Assembly (NCBI GenBank): GCA_016707425.1
Contig: JADJHU010000015.1
Coordinates: forward strand, 372,001-436,000
Direction of reading: 5' to 3'
DNA: 64,000 nt
Source: Gammaproteobacteria bacterium
GTDB taxonomy: Bacteria > Pseudomonadota > Gammaproteobacteria > Steroidobacterales > Steroidobacteraceae
Shown: one piece after another, positions 16,400 through 29,956 of the stretch
Position numbering within the stretch: position 1 is the stretch's first letter
Layout of the letters: the number at the start of each line of letters is the position of its first letter
The notes under the pieces: generated by a model
What the model was told of the DNA's origin: nothing
What the model saw: only the letters and a program-made list of their open reading frames with translations
Databases searched by the model: none
Made by a program: the position numbers and the translations under genes

Positions 16400-17415
16400 T
16401 CAGCGTGAGCGACCGCCGTCGGCAGCGCACTCACCGACCCCACGCGCCATGCGCAACACGTTCTCGCGGTGAAAATCCAGGTAGCGCCTCTGACCCTCCG
16501 AGAACACACCAACGTTCACGCGGCCCTCGGGATCCACGCCCATCCGCTTCAGCGACTTCGGATCGGCAACCGGCGACACAATCAATTGCCCCGAGTCCTC
16601 GAACGAGATGAAGCCCTTGTCGAACAAGTGGTCGACCGTCGGCGTCAGCAGCAGTCCGTTCTCGCCGTCGAGCCGCTGCTCGTTGCTGCTGTCACGCCAG
16701 GGCTGGACGTGACTGGCGATCAGGTGTTCCAGCCGCTCGACCTTCGTGATGCGGCAGGCCCGCTCGATGGAGCGTACGTTGTCCCGGAACTGACCCTGCC
16801 CGCGCCGTGCCTGGACCAGCGCCGTCCGCTCGGTTTCAGGAATGACGGGGTCGGTGACGATACCCACCTCGACGCGGCGTTCCCACTCCTCGATGTCCTG
16901 CTCCGGCGCCGGCGAGTCGCGCTCGATCCTGCTGACCTGGTGCCCGAGGCTCGCGACGCTCGCCGCTTCTCTGCCGATCAGTCCGAACAGCGTTGCCGCG
17001 AGCGGCGCGCCGATCTGCGTCAGGTACACGCTCTGCAGTCCATTGCCATCGGGGTCAGGGGCGCGTACTTGCTGGCAAGATCCGGGCGCAGGCGAGCGAT
17101 GTGATCCTTGGGGCGGATGGCATTGTTCAGGCGTTGCCAGCGCACGCCGACACGCCAGCCGATCTGACTCCAGTTCGTGCCGGCATTGCCGAACTCCTCG
17201 GGCTTCGGGCTCTCGCGGCAGTAGCCGCTGACGATGCCGAGCGCTGCAATGCGTGTATCGCAGAATGAGAAGACGATATCGCCTGGGGCAACCTCGCGCA
17301 TGAACTCGTAGAAAGGGTTGCGATGACCGTTCTTGTTGCGCTTGGGTGACCAGAGATAGCCGCCCTCGATCTCCTGGCGGAAGGTCTGGTTCTGGTTGAC
17401 CCACCAATAGCGCAT
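16400..17415 (-). pseudogene. EVE-like/HNH restriction endonuclease with a frameshift
   Basis: Two minus-strand frames together make one protein. The first (from 17415, MRYWWVNQNQTF) has an EVE/PUA-like beginning (Y-L-W-S-P, G-D-I-V-F-S-F, A-L-G-I-V), a domain that in other proteins reads modified bases. At about 17050 it runs into a stop, while the next frame continues without a break into an HNH domain (LIASHVQPWRDSSNEQRL, NGLLLTPTVDHLFDKGFISF) ending at 16400. One C missing from a run of C residues near 17050 explains the shift. EVE-HNH proteins are known as modification-dependent restriction enzymes. It could be a true pseudogene or a sequencing error. It sits directly behind hsdR on the same strand. 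Confidence 0.8.
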
Positions 17416-17436
17416 TCGCCCTTTCGCCCTCGCTGG

Positions 17437-20591
<3,155 letters not shown>

Positions 20592-20595
<4 letters not shown>

Positions 20596-22054
20596 TCCAG
20601 CACCTTCCAAGTGCCGCCCTTGGCAGGGCCGACGCGTTGCAGGCGGCCGGAATCCCGCAGCTTTCGGACGGCGCGCTTGATGGCACTTTCAGACCTGTTC
20701 AGGCGGCTTGCCAACTCGGGGAAGGAAAGCCCCGGCTCGACTTTGAGCAAGCCCAATATGGCATCGGGCGTTTTCAGGGGCGTTTTCAGGGGCGTTTTCA
20801 GGGGCGTTTTCAGGGGCATTTTCAGGGGCGTTTTACCCGGCGTCTCAGGGGAGTCTTCCTGGGCCGTCGCCCCCGGCACCCTGAAGCTCATGACCACCGC
20901 TCCCGGTCGCAGCAAGACCGTCGGCGGCTCCCGCCCCGCCTCTTTCATCAGCCGGGCGATCTTCAACGTGCCGCGACCCCAGGTTTCGATGATCCCGCGC
21001 CGGTAGAACGTGCGAGCGATCATCGGATTCCAGGGTCTGGATTCGTGCTCGCGGAACAGTGCCTCGGGGGTCAGGCCAAAATGCAGATCGCCGATGGAAA
21101 TGATTTCCAGTCGGTCGTCGTACAGCGCCACGCCCACCGAGCCGCCGCCGATCGCATAGTCGCGATGCACGAAGGCATTGGCCAGTGCCTCTCGCAGGGC
21201 CTCCACCGGCAGCAGTGGCGTGTCCTCGCGTTCCATGCGTCCCGGTACGATTCGGCTGGCCACCGGCAGCGAGTCGAGCAGAAAGCGCTCCGCGCGCCGC
21301 ATCAGCGCGAAGGCGTTGCCATGAAACTGGCGGTTGTCGAGGAATTCATCCCGCGTGCTGCCCTTGAATCGCGCGACTTTCAAGAGCAGTTGCGGGAAGT
21401 CCGGCTGGGGCTCCTCGCCCTTGCAGAACAACACTACGGCAGCGCGCGAGACACGCTCGCCCTCGACGAGCAAGCCCAGTCCCCGCAGGATCTCCAGCGG
21501 CTCCCGCGTGCCCGGATCATCGACGCGACCGCGACGGATGGACTCTTCCAGCGTCAGCACCATCTCGCGCGTATCGAGGCGGGACGCATCCCAGCCATTG
21601 GCCCGCCGATTTTCCCAGCGCTCGACGCCGTGCATCTCCTCCAGAAGCAGTCGCTGGAACGTCTCACGCGGCATCGTCCGCGTCGTATTCAGCACACGCT
21701 CGTAGGCTACGCCACGAAAGGCCACGGGAACCCGCGCGCTGCGCGTCGTGGTCAGCACCAGCACTTCGCGCCCGGCATCGACGGCCACGCGCTCCAGCGC
21801 GGGAAACAGCGGCGGTTCAAAGCCGCGGAAGTCATTCGCCAGCTCTTCCAGCGTTCTGTCGGTAACGGCCTGGCCGATGACCTTGCCGGCAGGCGTGACG
21901 CCAAACAGCAGACGCCCACCCTGGCCGTTCGCGAACGCGCAGAGCGTACGACAGGCACGCTCCTTCTCAGCGGTGGACTTCTTGAACTCGAGCGCAGCGG
22001 ACTCTCCTCCCGCGATCCAGGCACGAAGCGTATCGACCGAGAGGCCCGCCACAG

Positions 22055-22058
<4 letters not shown>
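20592..22058 (-). CDS. AlbA_2/Schlafen-type ATP-binding protein with winged helix (copy 2)
   Basis: A 488-residue protein in three parts. The N-terminal AlbA_2 (Schlafen-like) domain has [10 protein letters not shown] and [13 protein letters not shown]. The middle is a GHKL-type ATPase-like domain ([27 protein letters not shown]). The end is a wHTH preceded by a repeated K-T-P-L linker. Proteins of this family are annotated as putative transcriptional regulators and often sit in restriction operons; their role there is unproven. Start and stop overlap hsdS and hsdR by 4 nt each, so it is translated as part of the hsd operon. The paralogue at 23504-25150 shares the same architecture but is not a recent duplicate. 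Confidence 0.85.
20768..20839. repeat. 12-bp tandem repeat inside the AlbA_2 gene
   Basis: Five consecutive copies of the 12-bp unit GCGTTTTCAGGG (one with A for G) are followed by a degenerate sixth. On the coding strand this gives (T-P-L-K)n, a basic, proline-containing linker between the ATPase and the winged-helix domain. Because the unit is a multiple of three, slippage would change linker length without shifting the frame. Confidence 0.95.
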
Positions 22059-23351
<1,293 letters not shown>

Positions 23352-23362
<11 letters not shown>

Positions 23363-23462
23363 ACCCGAGCTCCTTCAGGTTGGAGGCAATAGCAGCATCC
23401 AGCTTCGCCGCCTCCGCGCCGACGTAACGCCCGGGCGTAAGCACGTGTCGCCGCTCGCCAAC
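23352..23462 (-). pseudogene. Stranded C-terminal remnant of an hsdM gene
   Basis: Immediately in front of hsdS a minus-strand frame reads [21 protein letters not shown] then [10 protein letters not shown] and TGA at 23352-23354. This is the carboxy-terminal signature of HsdM. The intact hsdM (25147-26709) ends with the same blocks, but there [14 protein letters not shown] and AAKLDAAIA are separated by 24 residues. The remnant's stop overlaps the hsdS ATG by 11 nt, the usual M-S coupling. So it is the tail of a former hsdM left in place when the current hsdM-AlbA_2 segment was acquired or duplicated, with an internal deletion between the two AEAA-coding stretches. Confidence 0.85.
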
Positions 23463-23503
23463 GCACGTTCTGTCCGATAAACGCACGCGTGCGTTTCGTG
23501 CGT

Positions 23504-25150
23504 TCATTTCGGCCCCCTCCGATAGCCCACGCCTCGGCCGCGCTCACCCTCTTTTCTTATAAACCCTTGTTTCTCAAGACGTCCCAGCAGCCTGTACGCC
23601 TGTGACGGGCTGAGTCGGCACAGCTCCGCAGTATCGCGCCGCGTGATCCGTCCGTGCTTTTCCACGTACTGCAGCACCATCTGCTCTTGCTGCAGCGGCT
23701 CAATGCCGCGCTGACGCACGTAGGCCGCTTTCTCGCCCATCGCCCGGTAGGCAGCGGCCGAGAGGTGCCAGGTACGCCCTTTCTTCTGCCCACGGTCTTC
23801 GACCAGACCGGCCTCGACTACGTGGTGCAGCGTGGCCCGCGCCTCCGCTTCCGGCTTCTGGATCAGCCGGGCCGCATCTTCCGTGGCCAGACTGCGTTCC
23901 TGCCACAGCGCATTCAGTACCAGGAGTTCATCGAGCCCCAGGACTCGTCCGCTCTGGGATTCCTTGACCAGCAGGCGCACGAACTCGAGATTGGCCTCGC
24001 CGCCTGCGATGACGACCGTGACTCCGGTGGAATCACTGCGAGCATATGAGGGAGCCGGCCGCCCGTTACGCAGCTGCTCGAAGAAGATGGTATCGATGCC
24101 GCGGGCCGTGCGCTCGACGATACCGGCACGCTTGAATGCATCTGCCAGGAGCGGATTGCGCGGGCGCGGCGCAGTGACCAGCAGGTTGTCCAGGCGCACG
24201 CCTTCGGGGAATCCCCCCGGGCTGCTGATTTCTATGCGATCGGAATGCCACTGGAAGTGCACCGCGCCCAGACGCTGATAGTCGCGGTGGATGAGTGCGT
24301 TCGCGAACGCCTCCCGCAAGGCGCGCTCCGGATAGTCGGGCACGCCTACGCGCAGCATGCCTACCATGAGTTCCTGCTCGCGGTTGCGGGCGCGGATGCG
24401 AACTTCGATTTCCTCCATCACTCGCAGCAGCGGCCAGCGAAAGAAGTCGTTGATCTCGACATCGAGCCCGCTCAACACCTGAAAGGCCACCTCGGCGCCC
24501 GGCACGAAGCGGCGCAGCGCGTCGTCCTTTCCGAAGAGCAGCAACGCGGCGAGCAGGACACCACGCACGCTGCCGTTTGCCTCCACGACACCGAGCGCCT
24601 TAGCGAGCTCGAGATCGGGCAGATTGAGCAGGGATTCGTCGCTGCGTCCACGACGTTCCCGAATGCTGCGCCGGAAGCGCTCGAACTCCAGCGGGTCCAG
24701 ATCCTCCCAGCGTGCCGCGGGAATCCTCTGTGCGGATGAATCGAGCAGTCCGCGATCGGCTTGCAGGGACTGCATCGCGTAGCTGTCCATCGGCAGGCAG
24801 GCGGGTCGGCCGTCGCCGCCGACCGCACGGCGCAGGAACACTCCGTCGCTGGTGCCCACTGATTGCTGTTGCGGCGGCACTTCGATGAGCAGGACGGGCC
24901 GGCCGGCAATCAGCGCAGCCAGCTTGTATACCTCGGTGGTGCTGCCGTGGCGCGGTCGCGCACCAGTGATACGGCCGTCATCTTCCACGCCCACCAGCAA
25001 CCAAGCGGGTTCCGTGCCGATGCGGTTGGCGAGGCACACGACGGCCTCTACGAGATCACGGTCGTTCAGCGGCCCGCGCTCCTCACCCTTGAACTCGACG
25101 TTCAGGGATTCGCCGGCCGCGATCAGGCTTCTGAGGCGCTCCGGCGTCAC
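23504..25150 (-). CDS. AlbA_2/Schlafen-type ATP-binding protein with winged helix (copy 1)
   Basis: A 548-residue protein with the same layout as the gene at 20592-22058. It has an AlbA_2 domain ([30 protein letters not shown]), then a GHKL-like central region ([30 protein letters not shown]). Two or three C-terminal winged-helix segments follow ([40 protein letters not shown]). The start is GTG at 25148-25150, overlapping the hsdM stop (GTGA), so it is translationally coupled to hsdM. Putative DNA-binding regulator or accessory defence component; function not established for the family in this context. Confidence 0.85.
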   Translation of the reverse strand: MTPERLRSLIAAGESLNVEFKGEERGPLNDRDLVEAVVCLANRIGTEPAWLLVGVEDDGRITGARPRHGSTTEVYKLAALIAGRPVLLIEVPPQQQSVGTSDGVFLRRAVGGDGRPACLPMDSYAMQSLQADRGLLDSSAQRIPAARWEDLDPLEFERFRRSIRERRGRSDESLLNLPDLELAKALGVVEANGSVRGVLLAALLLFGKDDALRRFVPGAEVAFQVLSGLDVEINDFFRWPLLRVMEEIEVRIRARNREQELMVGMLRVGVPDYPERALREAFANALIHRDYQRLGAVHFQWHSDRIEISSPGGFPEGVRLDNLLVTAPRPRNPLLADAFKRAGIVERTARGIDTIFFEQLRNGRPAPSYARSDSTGVTVVIAGGEANLEFVRLLVKESQSGRVLGLDELLVLNALWQERSLATEDAARLIQKPEAEARATLHHVVEAGLVEDRGQKKGRTWHLSAAAYRAMGEKAAYVRQRGIEPLQQEQMVLQYVEKHGRITRRDTAELCRLSPSQAYRLLGRLEKQGFIRKEGERGRGVGYRRGPK

Positions 25151-26709
25151 AGCTTCCCCGCCCAGAATCCCAGTTCGTCGAGACTGGCAGCGATCGCAGC
25201 ATCCAGCTTCGCAGCCTCCGCCTGCTGCTCGCGCAGCGTCGCCGTGAGTCGCTTCATCTTCTCCTCGAACGGCTCACCGTCGTCTTCGGCCGCTTCGGCG
25301 CCGACGTAGCGGCCGGGTGTGAGCACGTGCCCGTGCTTGCGGATGTCCTCCAGCTTCGCGGCCTTGCAGAACCCGGGCACGTCAGCGTAAACGCCCGCAT
25401 CCTTGTCGCCGCGCCAGACATGGTAGGTGCCGGCGACCTTTGCGATGTCGGCATCCGTCAGCTCGCGGTGCACGCGATCCATCATCGTGCCGAGCTTGCG
25501 CGCGTCGATGAACAGCGTCTCGCCGCGCCGGTCGCGGAAGCGGCCGTTCTTCTTGTTGCGCGCGAGGAACCAGAGGCAGACCGGAATCTGCGTTGAATAG
25601 AACAGTTGCCCCGGCAGCGCCACCATGCAATCGACCAGGTCTGCCTCGATGATGGCCTTGCGGATCTCGCCCTCGCCCGACTGGTTCGAGGACATCGAGC
25701 CATTGGCGAGCACGAAGCCGGCGAGCCCGGTGGGCGCGAGGTGATATAGGAAGTGCTGCACCCAGGCGTAGTTGGCATTGCCCGCGGGCGGGGTGCCGTA
25801 GGCCCAGCGCGGGTCGTCCTTCAACAGCTCGCCGCGCCAGTCGCTGTCGTTGAACGGCGGGTTGGCGAGCACGTAGTCGGCCTTGAGGTCCGGGTGCCGG
25901 TCGGCATGGAAGGTATCGCCGTGCGCGATCTGCGCGTCGATGCCGCGGATGGCGAGGTTCATCTTGGCGAGGCGCCAGGTGGTGTAGTTCGACTCCTGGC
26001 CGTAGATGGAGATGTCGCCGATCTTGCCGGCGTGCGCCTCTATGAACTTCTCGCTCTGCACGAACATGCCGCCCGAACCGCAGCAGGGGTCGTAGACGCG
26101 ACCCTTGTAGGGGGCGAGCATCTCGACCAGCACGCGCACCACGTGCGAGGGCGTGTAGAACTGGCCGCCACTCTTGCCCTCGGCGCTGGCGAAGCGCGAG
26201 AGGAAATATTCATACACCCGGCCAAGCGTGTCCTTGGCGCGGTCGGCGGCGCTGCCGAGCGCGATGTCGCTGACCAGGTTGATGATCTGGCCCAGGCGCT
26301 GCTTGTCGAGCCCGGCGCGGCCGAAGTCCTTCGGCAGCACGCCCTTGAGCGTGGGGTTGTCGCGCTCGATGGCAGCCATCGCGTCATCCACCAGCGTGCC
26401 GATGGTGGGCTGCGGCGCGTTGGCCTTCAGGTGCTGCCAGCGCGCCTCCTTCGGCACCCAGAAGATGCTGGCGGCGCGGTATTCGTCGCGGTCCTCGGGG
26501 TCGGCGCCATCGGCCTGCTGGGCGGCGAGTTCGGCGTGCTTCGCCTCGAAGGCATCCGAGATGTATTTCAGGAAGATGAGGCCGAGGACAACGTGCTTGT
26601 ACTCGGCCGCGTCCATGTTGTTGCGCAACGCGTCGGCGGCGGCCCAGAGCTTGGCCTCGAAGCCGAGGTTGGCGGTGGTGTCGCTTCCGGATTTCCTTGC
26701 TCGCGCCAT
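25147..26709 (-). CDS. hsdM: Type I restriction-modification methyltransferase subunit HsdM
   Basis: HsdM methylates adenine N6 at the target chosen by HsdS. The N-terminal helical domain ([20 protein letters not shown]) is typical. The methyltransferase domain shows the SAM motif [10 protein letters not shown], preceded by [17 protein letters not shown], and the catalytic NPPF. The C-terminus carries [12 protein letters not shown] and a coiled-coil tail for HsdS contact. I chose ATG 26707-26709 because GAGG lies 7 nt upstream and the protein then starts MARARKSG; an in-frame ATG two codons earlier and a 37-codon longer frame are less likely. It follows the DUF4143 gene by 16 nt and is coupled to the AlbA_2 gene. 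Confidence 0.95.
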   Translation of the reverse strand: MARARKSGSDTTANLGFEAKLWAAADALRNNMDAAEYKHVVLGLIFLKYISDAFEAKHAELAAQQADGADPEDRDEYRAASIFWVPKEARWQHLKANAPQPTIGTLVDDAMAAIERDNPTLKGVLPKDFGRAGLDKQRLGQIINLVSDIALGSAADRAKDTLGRVYEYFLSRFASAEGKSGGQFYTPSHVVRVLVEMLAPYKGRVYDPCCGSGGMFVQSEKFIEAHAGKIGDISIYGQESNYTTWRLAKMNLAIRGIDAQIAHGDTFHADRHPDLKADYVLANPPFNDSDWRGELLKDDPRWAYGTPPAGNANYAWVQHFLYHLAPTGLAGFVLANGSMSSNQSGEGEIRKAIIEADLVDCMVALPGQLFYSTQIPVCLWFLARNKKNGRFRDRRGETLFIDARKLGTMMDRVHRELTDADIAKVAGTYHVWRGDKDAGVYADVPGFCKAAKLEDIRKHGHVLTPGRYVGAEAAEDDGEPFEEKMKRLTATLREQQAEAAKLDAAIAASLDELGFWAGKL

Positions 26710-26725
26710 CTTCATTCCTCTGCCG

Positions 26726-27976
26726 TCATTTCGTTTCCCACAGCGCCCGGACAGGAACCGCGAACAGGCCATCACCAAACGATATCGTTGCCTCACCGTC
26801 ATAGAGCACGACGCCGGCAACGAAGCGCTTTCCGGCAGCGGCGCGCAACTTGCGCAGTCCGCGTAGATCGGCCTCGTTCACCGAGGCAGCAGCCTTCACT
26901 TCGACGCCGGCCAACCGGGCTCCACCTTCCTCCAGAACGATGTCGACCTCGAAGTCGTCCCGATCTCGAAAGTGATGAAAAGCCAGGGGGTCCTGCCGCC
27001 CACTGGCCTGTCGCTTCAACTCCTGCAGCACGAAGGTTTCGAGCATCGGCCCGAACGTGGACCGGTCGGCGTCCAGGCGCGCCGCATCGAGTCCCAGCAG
27101 AGCACAGGCGACTCCCGTGTCGCCGATGTGCAATTTGGAGCGCTTGACCAGGCGACTCATGTGATTGCTGTGCCACGATGGCAACTGATCCACGAGGAAG
27201 ACACGCTCGAGCAGCGTGATGTGCTCGTGGATCGTCGGGCGCGACAGCTCGAAGGGCGCCGCCAGATCCGCAATGTTGATGAGGCGCGCGGTATGCGCCG
27301 CAACGAGCCCGATCAGCTTCGGCAGGGTGTCGAGGGATCGCAGACGGCTCAGGTCGCGCACGTCGCGCTGGATCTGCGTGTCCACGTAGTCGCGGTACCA
27401 TGCGCGACGACGTGTTGCCGCACGTCGGGCCAACGCGGCGGGGTAGCCACCGGAGACCATGAGTTTCGCCAGTTCTCCCCCAAGTCTCGCGTGCAAGGCG
27501 GTCTTGAACTGCCCGCGAAGCAGACGATCAATGAACTGCGGTCGGGTGCCGGCAATCTCCGATTGCGCGAGTGGATGGAGCCGGAGAATTTCCATGCGTC
27601 CGGCGAGCGAGTCCGCCAGCCGTGGCACGAGCAGGACGTTGGCCGACCCCGTGAGAATGAAGCGGCCCGGGATCCGGCGACGGTCGATCTCTGCCTTGAG
27701 TGAGGAAAAAATTTCGGGGATGCGCTGAACCTCGTCCAGGATGGACCTGGCGGGCAGCCTCGCGACAAAACCGACGGGGTCGGCCTTCGCGGCAGCCAGA
27801 ATCGCGTCGTTGTCGAACGAGACGTAGTGGTACCCACGGGCCTCGCCGACGGCGCGAGCCAAGGTCGTCTTGCCACTTTGCCGGGGACCGTGAAGCAGAA
27901 CGGCCGGCGAATCGCGCAGCGCCGCGTTCAGGCGGGGAGCGAGCAGCCTGGGGATCGTTCGAGCAGCGCCAGACAT
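26726..27976 (-). CDS. AAA_14/DUF4143 ATPase (copy 1)
   Basis: A 416-residue ATPase of the COG1373 type. The N-terminal AAA domain has the P-loop GPRQSGKTT near residue 28, Walker B in [10 protein letters not shown] and the sensor region F-I-L-T-G-S-A-N. The C-terminal DUF4143 domain has a winged-helix-like centre and ends with D-F-E-V-D-I-V-L...G-V-E-V-K, a PD-(D/E)xK-like nuclease pattern. The family is common in mobile or defence regions and has no settled function. The ATG at 27976 was chosen because it starts just before the conserved domain. It leads the hsd operon. Three 23-bp direct repeats lie just upstream (27999-28067). Confidence 0.85.
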   Translation of the reverse strand: MSGAARTIPRLLAPRLNAALRDSPAVLLHGPRQSGKTTLARAVGEARGYHYVSFDNDAILAAAKADPVGFVARLPARSILDEVQRIPEIFSSLKAEIDRRRIPGRFILTGSANVLLVPRLADSLAGRMEILRLHPLAQSEIAGTRPQFIDRLLRGQFKTALHARLGGELAKLMVSGGYPAALARRAATRRRAWYRDYVDTQIQRDVRDLSRLRSLDTLPKLIGLVAAHTARLINIADLAAPFELSRPTIHEHITLLERVFLVDQLPSWHSNHMSRLVKRSKLHIGDTGVACALLGLDAARLDADRSTFGPMLETFVLQELKRQASGRQDPLAFHHFRDRDDFEVDIVLEEGGARLAGVEVKAAASVNEADLRGLRKLRAAAGKRFVAGVVLYDGEATISFGDGLFAVPVRALWETK

Positions 27977-27998
27977 GGGGTACGATAGGCCCGGCCGG

Positions 27999-28067
27999 CG
28001 GCTGAACGCAAGTTCACGCGTCGGCTGAATGAAAGTCCAGACGTCGGCCAAACGCAGATTGCCGTGT
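27999..28067. repeat. Three tandem 23-bp imperfect repeats upstream of DUF4143 copy 1
   Basis: Three 23-nt units follow each other without gaps (27999-28021, 28022-28044, 28045-28067). Each begins CGGCtgAA or CGGCcAAA, has an A-rich middle, and ends near CG(C/T)GT or ACGT. The first starts 22 nt upstream of the DUF4143 start. They fill most of the spacer between two ATPase genes. They may be an operator array for the ATPase/hsd operon, or the repeated end of a lost transposon. Function is unknown. Confidence 0.8.
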
Positions 28068-28096
28068 CGGGGGAGCGCAGGGCAAGGCGGGTGCAG

Positions 28097-29302
28097 TCAG
28101 TCTCCCAGCCAATGGGCGACCGGCCGCGCCAGAAATTCTTCCACGGAGATCCCATCTCCGCCCACTAGCAGCGAGGTTCGCACCTTGAACGCCGCCGCGA
28201 AGGCCATCGTCCCCGCATGGGCCTGCGGCGCGCGGCCACTCTTCACCTCGATAGCGACCAGCCGATTGCGGTTGCGCACGACGAAATCCACCTCCTGCCC
28301 TCGGTCACGCCAGTAGAACAGCTCGCATTCCCCCGCTGCCGCGGCGTTGGCCAGATGCGCGCCCACCGCCGACTCGATCAATCGCCCACGGAACTCACGG
28401 TCGGCGCGCACCTCGGCGGGGCTCAAGGCCGCGGTCACCGTCATCAGCGCCGTGTTCATCACCTGCAGCTTCGGGCTGGAGCCGCGGCTGCGGGCCACGT
28501 CGCCGGCGTATTTCGGCAGGCCGCGGACCATGCCGGCGCCGGCGAGCAGGTCGAGGTAGTGCGCGAGTGTCGTGGCATTGCCGGCGTCCTGGAGCTGGCC
28601 GAGCATCTTCGTGTACGAGAGCACCTGGCCCGAATAGCGGCAGGCCAGCTCGAACAGCCGGCGCAGCAGCGCGGGCTTGTCCACGCGCGTGAGCAGCAAC
28701 ACGTCGCGCGAGATCGAGGTCTCGATGAGGCTGTCGGCGATGTAGCGGGCCCAGCGGGCTGGATCACGCGCAAGCGGCGCCGCACCGGGATAGCCGCCGA
28801 AGTACAGGTAGTCATCGAGCGTGAAGTCGAAGGCTTCGCGCATTTCACTGAACGACCAGTGCGGCAGGTGCAGCGTCTCGAAGCGGCCGGCCAGGCTTTC
28901 TGTCAGCCCCTGCGCGATCAAGAGCGGAGCGGAACCCAGCACCACTACCTTGAGCGGGTGCTTCTTGCGCGTGTCCTCATCCCAGAGGCGCTTGACCGTC
29001 TCGGTCCATGCGGGAATTTTCTGTATTTCATCGAGCACGAGCACGGAGCCGGCCTTGCCGGTGCCTTCGAGGCGAGCGGCTTCCCATTGCTGGCCGATCC
29101 AGTCCGCGGCGCGCAGCGTCGGCTCGTCGGCGCTGACGTAACGCACCGGCACATCGAGCCCGTCGGTGACCTGCTGGACCAGCGTGGATTTGCCAACCTG
29201 CCGGGGGCCCGCCACCACCTGCACGAACCGGCGCGGCTCGGCGAGCCGGGCGGCGAGCACGGCGGCCTGGGGGCGCTGGAAGTCTGATTTCTGTTTGCTC
29301 AC
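28097..29302 (-). CDS. AAA_14/DUF4143 ATPase (copy 2)
   Basis: A second, distinct member of the same family (401 residues). The P-loop GPRQVGKST is near residue 32, Walker B in V-L-V-L-D-E-I-Q-K-I-P, the sensor in V-V-L-G-S-A-P-L-L. The DUF4143 part ends W-R-D-R-G-Q-E-V-D-F-V-V...V-A-I-E-V-K-S, the putative nuclease-fold motif. The start is GTG at 29300-29302. Only 4 nt upstream begins a perfect 8-bp palindrome (29306-29325), a likely autoregulatory operator. It is separated from copy 1 by the 23-bp repeat array. Confidence 0.87.
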   Translation of the reverse strand: MSKQKSDFQRPQAAVLAARLAEPRRFVQVVAGPRQVGKSTLVQQVTDGLDVPVRYVSADEPTLRAADWIGQQWEAARLEGTGKAGSVLVLDEIQKIPAWTETVKRLWDEDTRKKHPLKVVVLGSAPLLIAQGLTESLAGRFETLHLPHWSFSEMREAFDFTLDDYLYFGGYPGAAPLARDPARWARYIADSLIETSISRDVLLLTRVDKPALLRRLFELACRYSGQVLSYTKMLGQLQDAGNATTLAHYLDLLAGAGMVRGLPKYAGDVARSRGSSPKLQVMNTALMTVTAALSPAEVRADREFRGRLIESAVGAHLANAAAAGECELFYWRDRGQEVDFVVRNRNRLVAIEVKSGRAPQAHAGTMAFAAAFKVRTSLLVGGDGISVEEFLARPVAHWLGD

Positions 29303-29305
29303 GAT

Positions 29306-29325
29306 GTTGAGTATTTTTACTCAAC
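29306..29325. promoter_or_regulatory. Perfect palindrome directly upstream of DUF4143 copy 2
   Basis: GTTGAGTA and TACTCAAC form a perfect 8-bp inverted repeat around TTTT, starting 4 nt before the GTG start. On the minus strand the sequence lies where promoter -10 or operator elements belong and would overlap or directly abut the ribosome-binding region. A protein binding here could shut off the gene. It is too AT-rich in its centre and too close to the start to be a terminator for another gene. Confidence 0.75.
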
Positions 29326-29367
29326 TAAGCACGGTGCACCAGTGCGCCGCGCCCCGCTGGAGCCCGC

Positions 29368-29904
29368 CTATCGATCCAGCGCCAGCATCCTGACGAAGCC
29401 GGCGATCCGCTCGGCTTCGGCACTGGTGAGGTCATTCGGAATATTGACCAGCGTAACGACAAGACCCGGCCGCACAGGAACCGAGGAGCGATAGGTTCCC
29501 GCCATTTCATCCGGGGCTTGCTCCGTTGCGTCCCTCGCTGCGGGCTCGCCGCTGGCGAATCCCTTGTCCTTCTTCCGCGGCGCACTGGTGGCGCGAGTCT
29601 TGACGCTGAAGTTCGCGGGATCCTCGCGCCAGGTGAGGAAGAGCTCGACCGCTCGCCGAAATCGGCGGCCATACTCCTTCAGCGACGATGGGTTGAAGTC
29701 TCGCGCGCGCTTGTTCGAGAGGCGCTTGATGGCAGCGTCGAGATCCAGCGCACTCAGGTCGACCTTCTCATCGTCATCCAGGATTCCGAGGACATTTCTT
29801 GTAGCGACGCCCAATGCCTGGGCGGTGGCCGCGGGCATGAGTCCCTTGTCACCGGCGTGGTCGAGAAACCCCTGCAGATCGTCCGCCGAATACCCATTTG
29901 CCAT
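29368..29904 (-). CDS. Small hypothetical protein divergent from DUF4143 copy 3
   Basis: A 178-residue soluble protein I cannot assign to a characterised family. The N-terminal ~90 residues are helical; the stretch S-S-L-K-E-Y-G-R-R-F-R-R-A-V-E-L-F-L-T-W resembles the SAM-like, core-DNA-binding module of tyrosine recombinases. A charged, flexible middle follows. The last ~40 residues (V-P-V-R-P-G-L-V-V-T-L...D-L-T-S-A-E-A-E-R-I-A-G-F-V) form a compact beta-helix tail. It is divergently transcribed from the ATPase at 29957 across a 52-nt AT-rich spacer with repeats, a layout typical of a regulator or antitoxin-like partner. That role is an inference. Confidence 0.65.
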   Translation of the reverse strand: MANGYSADDLQGFLDHAGDKGLMPAATAQALGVATRNVLGILDDDEKVDLSALDLDAAIKRLSNKRARDFNPSSLKEYGRRFRRAVELFLTWREDPANFSVKTRATSAPRKKDKGFASGEPAARDATEQAPDEMAGTYRSSVPVRPGLVVTLVNIPNDLTSAEAERIAGFVRMLALDR

Positions 29905-29956
29905 GACAATATTCCTACGGTATATTGGCCGTCATACGGAAATATAACGTATTAAT
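29905..29956. promoter_or_regulatory. AT-rich bidirectional control region with repeats
   Basis: The 52-nt spacer between two divergent genes is strikingly AT-rich against the GC-rich surroundings. It contains two direct repeats, TACGGTATATT (29916-29926) and TACGGAAATAT (29935-29945), plus an inverted ACGG/CCGT pair and several TATA-like hexamers. It must hold both promoters, and the repeats are candidate binding sites for one of the flanking products. Confidence 0.6.

Noticed and set aside
20768..20839. CRISPR-like or phase-variable frameshift repeat
   Set aside because: The units are 12 bp and contiguous without spacers, and a multiple of three, so neither a CRISPR array nor an on/off frame switch.
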